Below, one piece after another: positions 6,805 to 9,573 of a stretch of DNA of 9,573 nt (position 1 is its first letter; the number at the start of each line of letters is the position of its first letter). This DNA is from Amylibacter sp. GTDB lineage: Bacteria; Pseudomonadota; Alphaproteobacteria; Rhodobacterales; Rhodobacteraceae. The stretch is from NCBI GenBank assembly GCA_027083485.1, contig JALWOO010000020.1, positions 1-9,573 of the forward strand, in the 5' to 3' direction. The notes under the pieces are model-generated. The model was not told where the DNA came from. It worked only from the letters and a program-made list of their open reading frames with translations, and made no database searches. Both the position numbers and the translations under genes were made by a program.

Positions 6805-8066
6805 TTGCGCCAGTTCTTTACAAAAGCAGGCGGTCCCGCATCGCCAAACCGGCGTTTGGCAAGCCGGGTCAGGTCTGCTTTGGTCACTTCGGTTCGCCCT
6901 TCGCCGCGCACATAATCCTCGGCCCGGTGGCGCACCATGCGGCGCACAAAACCCGGCACCCGCGCCAGATGCGCCGTGGCGTCGCCTGTCCAGCGCATGG
7001 TGGTGCCAGCCGGAATCATCGGCATAATCACCGCGCCACCTTGGGGTTGATAGGTACACAGATGATCCTCGCCCATCATGTTGCCATTCAACGCCAAAGG
7101 CCGCGCCCGACAGCCCCCGCAAAGCTTTTGATATTCACAAGCCCCGCAACGGCCCTCTGGCTTGGGCGTCCGCAATGCATTCAAAACCGGCGCATTTTCC
7201 CAGATATCGGCAAAGGATTTTTCCCGCACCGACCCGCAGGTATTTTCCATGAACGGACAGGGCGTCACGTCGCCCGTCGGGGTGATCCGCGCGTAATGGG
7301 TCGCAGCGATACAGCCCCCCGCGTCATAGCCATGCGCTGCGGTGATCGGCCATTCGGGATCCATTTCAATCGCAATCCGTTTGAAATGCGGCGCGCATTT
7401 GGCCCGCACCATCAACCGCTTTTCCTGTTTCGCCGCCTGGGCCACACGGCGCAAAACATGGTCGTATTTTTCAGCCGAAATGCCGGAATATTTTTCGCCG
7501 CGACCGGTGCAGACCATAAAGAACACGTTCAGCACCATCGCCCCCGCTTCGCGCGCAAAACCGACCATGTCGTCTATTTCATCCGCCGTTTCATCGGTGG
7601 CGGAAAAATGGATCTGGAAGGGCATGCCCGCATCCTTGCAGGCGTCAATCCCCTGCATGGTTTTCGCCCAGGCCCCCTGTTTGCCGCGAAAATCATCGTG
7701 GGTTTTCGGGTTCAGCGAATCCACCGAAATGCCCACACCGGCCACACCGGCCTGTTGCAATTCGGCCAGCCGGTCCGGCCGCAACAACATGCCGTTGGTG
7801 CCGACCACCACCATCAACCCCAGCCCGCTGGCATGGCGGGCCAGTTCCGGCAGATCGCGGCGCAACATCGGCTCGCCCCCGGTCAGAACCACCATGGCCT
7901 CGGGGCCGACCTCGGCGATTTCGCCAAGCACCCGTTTCAGATCACCGGTTTGCAACTCGTCAACGGCCCCTTCCTTCAGCACTTTGGCATCCAGATAGCA
8001 ATGCGCACAGGCAAGGTTGCACCTTTCGGTCAGGTTCAGGGCAATCAGATAAGGGGCCTCGGCCAT
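6801..8066 (-). CDS. Radical SAM/SPASM protein, NirJ/AhbD-like, with C-terminal PCP_red-like domain
   Basis: A 421-residue enzyme. The radical SAM cluster motif is C16-x3-C20-x2-C23 in E-R-C-N-L-A-C-A-H-C-Y, with the SAM-binding G-G-E-P at 63-66 and G-I-S-V-D-S at 112-117. The SPASM region has C252, then G265-x4-C270, C277, C307-x2-C310-x5-C316-x2-C319 and C337, enough for auxiliary 4Fe-4S clusters; L-C-G-G-C-R-A-R resembles NirJ and AhbC/AhbD. Those relatives modify propionate side chains of haem precursors (haem d1 and sirohaem-derived haem). Residues 357-418 form an added helical domain beginning R-W-T-G-D-A and containing R-V-P-G-F-V-R-R-M-V-R, which matches the pattern of the PCP_red domain at the end of BchB/ChlB. 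The ATG at 8066 lies 3 nt after the Usp stop (TAG-GCG-ATG) with GGGAAAT upstream, so translation is probably coupled. The fold is certain; the substrate is not, and a peptide-modifying SPASM role is the alternative. Confidence 0.9.
   Translation of the reverse strand: MAEAPYLIALNLTERCNLACAHCYLDAKVLKEGAVDELQTGDLKRVLGEIAEVGPEAMVVLTGGEPMLRRDLPELARHASGLGLMVVVGTNGMLLRPDRLAELQQAGVAGVGISVDSLNPKTHDDFRGKQGAWAKTMQGIDACKDAGMPFQIHFSATDETADEIDDMVGFAREAGAMVLNVFFMVCTGRGEKYSGISAEKYDHVLRRVAQAAKQEKRLMVRAKCAPHFKRIAIEMDPEWPITAAHGYDAGGCIAATHYARITPTGDVTPCPFMENTCGSVREKSFADIWENAPVLNALRTPKPEGRCGACEYQKLCGGCRARPLALNGNMMGEDHLCTYQPQGGAVIMPMIPAGTTMRWTGDATAHLARVPGFVRRMVRHRAEDYVRGEGRTEVTKADLTRLAKRRFGDAGPPAFVKNWRK
6813..6998 (-). 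other. PCP_red-like domain at the end of the radical SAM protein
   Basis: This segment encodes residues 357-418 of the radical SAM protein. It has the pattern W-T-x-D-A, x3-L, x-R-V-P-x-F-V-R-x-M, about 14 helical residues with E-D-Y, then G-R-T-E-V-T-K-A-D-L. That is the layout I know from the PCP_red domain of protochlorophyllide reductase subunit B (W-T-x-E-A ... R-x-P-x-F-V-R ... I-E-x-x-A-x-x-x-G ... I-T). The assignment is by pattern recall, not by a profile search. Confidence 0.6.
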
Positions 8067-8069
8067 CGC

Positions 8070-9573
8070 CTATTTCCCATCCACCGGACACATGGCCATG
8101 CGCGCCATGGCAAAGGCTTCTTCCTCGATCTCGGCTCCAATTTCCGTAAGGCCCTTTTCACGGGCGAAATTTTCGATACTGGTTTTCACCTGATCGCGGA
8201 ACGCTTCCGGCACCCGTTGCAGCCGCGCCAGCGTCGCCGCGCGCCAGACCACGGTTTCGCGCAGGACCGGTTGCAAGGCGGCCTCGGCCATAAACGGTTC
8301 CACATGCGCGCAATTCACCACGCCCGACGCATCGCGGCGCGCCGATTTTTCCGCCCGCAGACCGATGTTTTCCCGCACGGATTCATCGGCAATGCTGTCC
8401 AGCAACGCGCGGGCATCATCGGCCCAGTCCAGCCGTTCAAAACCCTGTTGCACCACCCCTGCAGCGTCTCCCCCGCCGGGCATCATTTTCGCCATCACGG
8501 ATTCCACAAACCGCGTGGTGATAAAGGTATGGCCCTGTTTCTGGGCCTCGCGGATCACGCCGGTGCGGGCCATGCCGCGCACGAATTCCGGCGCGCGGTT
8601 GATCATTTCGCTGGCTTCATCGGACCACATGATGGTTTCCTCGGCCACCACATCAGAGGGCGGGAAATGTTCCACCTGACCGATCCAAACATGGCAACCC
8701 ACCATCCGCAGCAGGTTTTCCGTGTTGCCGCCAATATCCAGCCCCGCATCCGCATGGACACCGGTTTTGCCCAGCAACAGCAGCGATGCCCCGACCTTCT
8801 CCACATACTTCTTGATGGCCTGATAGGGCTTGCCCGCCACCAGTTCGCAGGTGACTTCTACTCCGGCATCGCGGGCGACGGTTTCAGCCACGTTCAAATG
8901 CGCCTGATAGATTTTGGCAATGCCGTCATCAATCAGCTCTTCGTGCAACTGTTCCTGTTCCTTGAAACGAAACACCTTGCCCGCCTCTTCGTCCAGCACG
9001 GTGGAAATCTTGTTAAAGGCCACATAATGATAAAACGGATCATAGGCCGCGACCACATGCACCGGCGCATTCAGGCGTTTACCGATATCCATTGCGGTCA
9101 GCAGGGCACCGAAAGATTTCGGCGACCCGTCCATGGCCACCACCAGCGGGCCATCGCCTATCTGCAAGCGGCGATCCCTGGCTACGAACACATCCATTTG
9201 CGCGCGCCGCACCACCCGTTCGCAAACGGTGCCGATGGTGGAACCGGCCACCGCCCCCAGCCCCAGCGCGCCCATGAACAGCACATCATGGTCGCCTTTG
9301 CCCATGGCCTCCAGCAGGCAGGCATAATTCTTGCCCTCCGGCGACAGCCGGTCAAAGGGCACATCGGCGGCCCTGGCCACGGCCTCTGCCGCGTCGTGAT
9401 AGCTGTCGGAAATCAGACCAAGCCCCATGCCGATCAGATCCTCGTGAACCTCGCGCTGGTGTTCCATTTCGCTTTCGCGCTGATACCGTTCGGGCAGACC
9501 GCCTTCCATCTGTTTGAACCGCCGGTCATGCAGACGCGCCGCATAGGCGTGAATGCCGGTGATCCGGCCATCG
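8070..9573 (-). CDS. Double universal stress protein with three C-terminal PCP_red-like modules, 5' partial
   Basis: The frame stays open to the window edge: upstream of the ATG at 9509 it reads G-I-H-A-Y-A-A-R-L-H-D-R-R-F-K-Q, so the start lies outside. Numbering from that internal Met, the first Usp domain (to about 110) ends with the nucleotide-binding pattern G80-x2-G83-x9-G93-T94, and the second (about 120-278) starts with P-L-V-V-A-M-D-G-S and has G247-x2-G250-x9-G260. The remaining 200 residues are not Usp. They contain three segments of about 50 residues starting at W295, W362 and W422 that look like divergent PCP_red modules. Usp domains bind ATP or other nucleotides and often act as regulators or chaperone-like partners; a role as partner of the adjacent radical SAM enzyme, which carries the same module, is inferred. 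The stop codon TAG is 3 nt before the radical SAM start. The protein is soluble, with no signal peptide visible in the part seen. Confidence 0.85.
   Translation of the reverse strand, partial: DGRITGIHAYAARLHDRRFKQMEGGLPERYQRESEMEHQREVHEDLIGMGLGLISDSYHDAAEAVARAADVPFDRLSPEGKNYACLLEAMGKGDHDVLFMGALGLGAVAGSTIGTVCERVVRRAQMDVFVARDRRLQIGDGPLVVAMDGSPKSFGALLTAMDIGKRLNAPVHVVAAYDPFYHYVAFNKISTVLDEEAGKVFRFKEQEQLHEELIDDGIAKIYQAHLNVAETVARDAGVEVTCELVAGKPYQAIKKYVEKVGASLLLLGKTGVHADAGLDIGGNTENLLRMVGCHVWIGQVEHFPPSDVVAEETIMWSDEASEMINRAPEFVRGMARTGVIREAQKQGHTFITTRFVESVMAKMMPGGGDAAGVVQQGFERLDWADDARALLDSIADESVRENIGLRAEKSARRDASGVVNCAHVEPFMAEAALQPVLRETVVWRAATLARLQRVPEAFRDQVKTSIENFAREKGLTEIGAEIEEEAFAMARMAMCPVDGK
8094..8633 (-). 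repeat. Three tandem PCP_red-like modules in the Usp protein
   Basis: Module 1 (8478-8633) begins M-W-S-D-E-A and has N-R-A-P-E-F-V-R-G-M-A-R, then G-H-T-F-I-T-T-R-F-V-E. Module 2 (8289-8432) begins D-W-A-D-D-A-R-A-L-L and has V-R-E-N-I-G-L-R-A-E-K-S-A-R; it has lost the R-x-P-x-F core and is the most diverged. Module 3 (8094-8252) begins V-V-W-R-A-A and has Q-R-V-P-E-A-F-R, then S-I-E-N-F-A-R-E-K-G and E-I-E-E-E-A. The shared layout is W, Ala about 4 on, Leu, a Val/Phe-Arg turn, an acidic-aromatic helix and a closing I/V-x4-V/I-E. The repeat is visible in the protein and not in the DNA, so the duplication is old. Confidence 0.55.

Noticed and set aside
6805..7122. An N-terminal extension of about 106 residues for the HemY-like gene.
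   Set aside because: It reads through the 3' end of the radical SAM gene in another frame. The FAD-binding fold starts right after the ATG at 6804, and the extension is low-complexity, rich in Arg, Gly and Ala.
7342..7998. A 218-codon open frame on the + strand inside the radical SAM gene.
   Set aside because: It is rich in Ser, Pro and Arg and antisense to a well-supported enzyme; it is a GC-driven shadow frame.
1..9573. CRISPR arrays, tRNA or rRNA genes, insertion sequences and att sites.
   Set aside because: Nothing resembling them was seen: coding density is near complete and no repeated spacers, tRNA-like folds, transposase or integrase motifs appear.

Overview
The window looks like chromosomal DNA of an alphaproteobacterium, most likely of the Rhodobacterales (Roseobacter/Rhodobacter) type. 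That placement is an inference from the GC-rich third positions, the flavour of the proteins and the dense gene packing, not from a marker gene. It holds eight protein-coding genes, two of them cut by the window ends. I see no RNA gene, insertion sequence, integrase, CRISPR array or replication origin. No stretch longer than 116 bases lacks a gene.

Left part (1-3207). The 3' end of a peptidase-U32/TrhP-like gene runs on the + strand and stops 3 nt before the end of a convergent SemiSWEET sugar-transporter gene. Further along, on the - strand, are an exported metallo-beta-lactamase-fold protein with a degenerate metal motif and an OmpR/TorR-type response regulator. Read in transcript order, the - strand runs response regulator, MBL protein, SemiSWEET, with gaps of 54 and 76 nt, so the three could share a transcript.

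Centre (3208-5445). A hybrid sensor histidine kinase (periplasmic sensor, PAS, HisKA, ATPase, receiver) is transcribed divergently from the response regulator across a 116-nt intergenic region carrying two repeat structures. Together they look like a complete two-component system, although the kinase has no HPt domain.

Right part (5422-9573). A very tightly packed - strand operon reads: double universal-stress-protein (Usp) protein with extra C-terminal modules (5' end outside the window), radical SAM/SPASM enzyme of the NirJ/AhbD-like kind, and HemY-type protoporphyrinogen-oxidase-like flavoprotein. The first two genes are separated by 3 nt and the next pair overlaps in ATGATGA. The radical SAM protein ends in a segment resembling the PCP_red domain (the small C-terminal domain of the light-independent protochlorophyllide reductase BchB/ChlB), and the Usp protein ends in what looks like three tandem copies of the same module. 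With a HemY-like oxidase as the third gene, the operon points to tetrapyrrole (haem-like cofactor) synthesis or modification. This is the most interesting part of the window, and its exact substrate cannot be read from the sequence.
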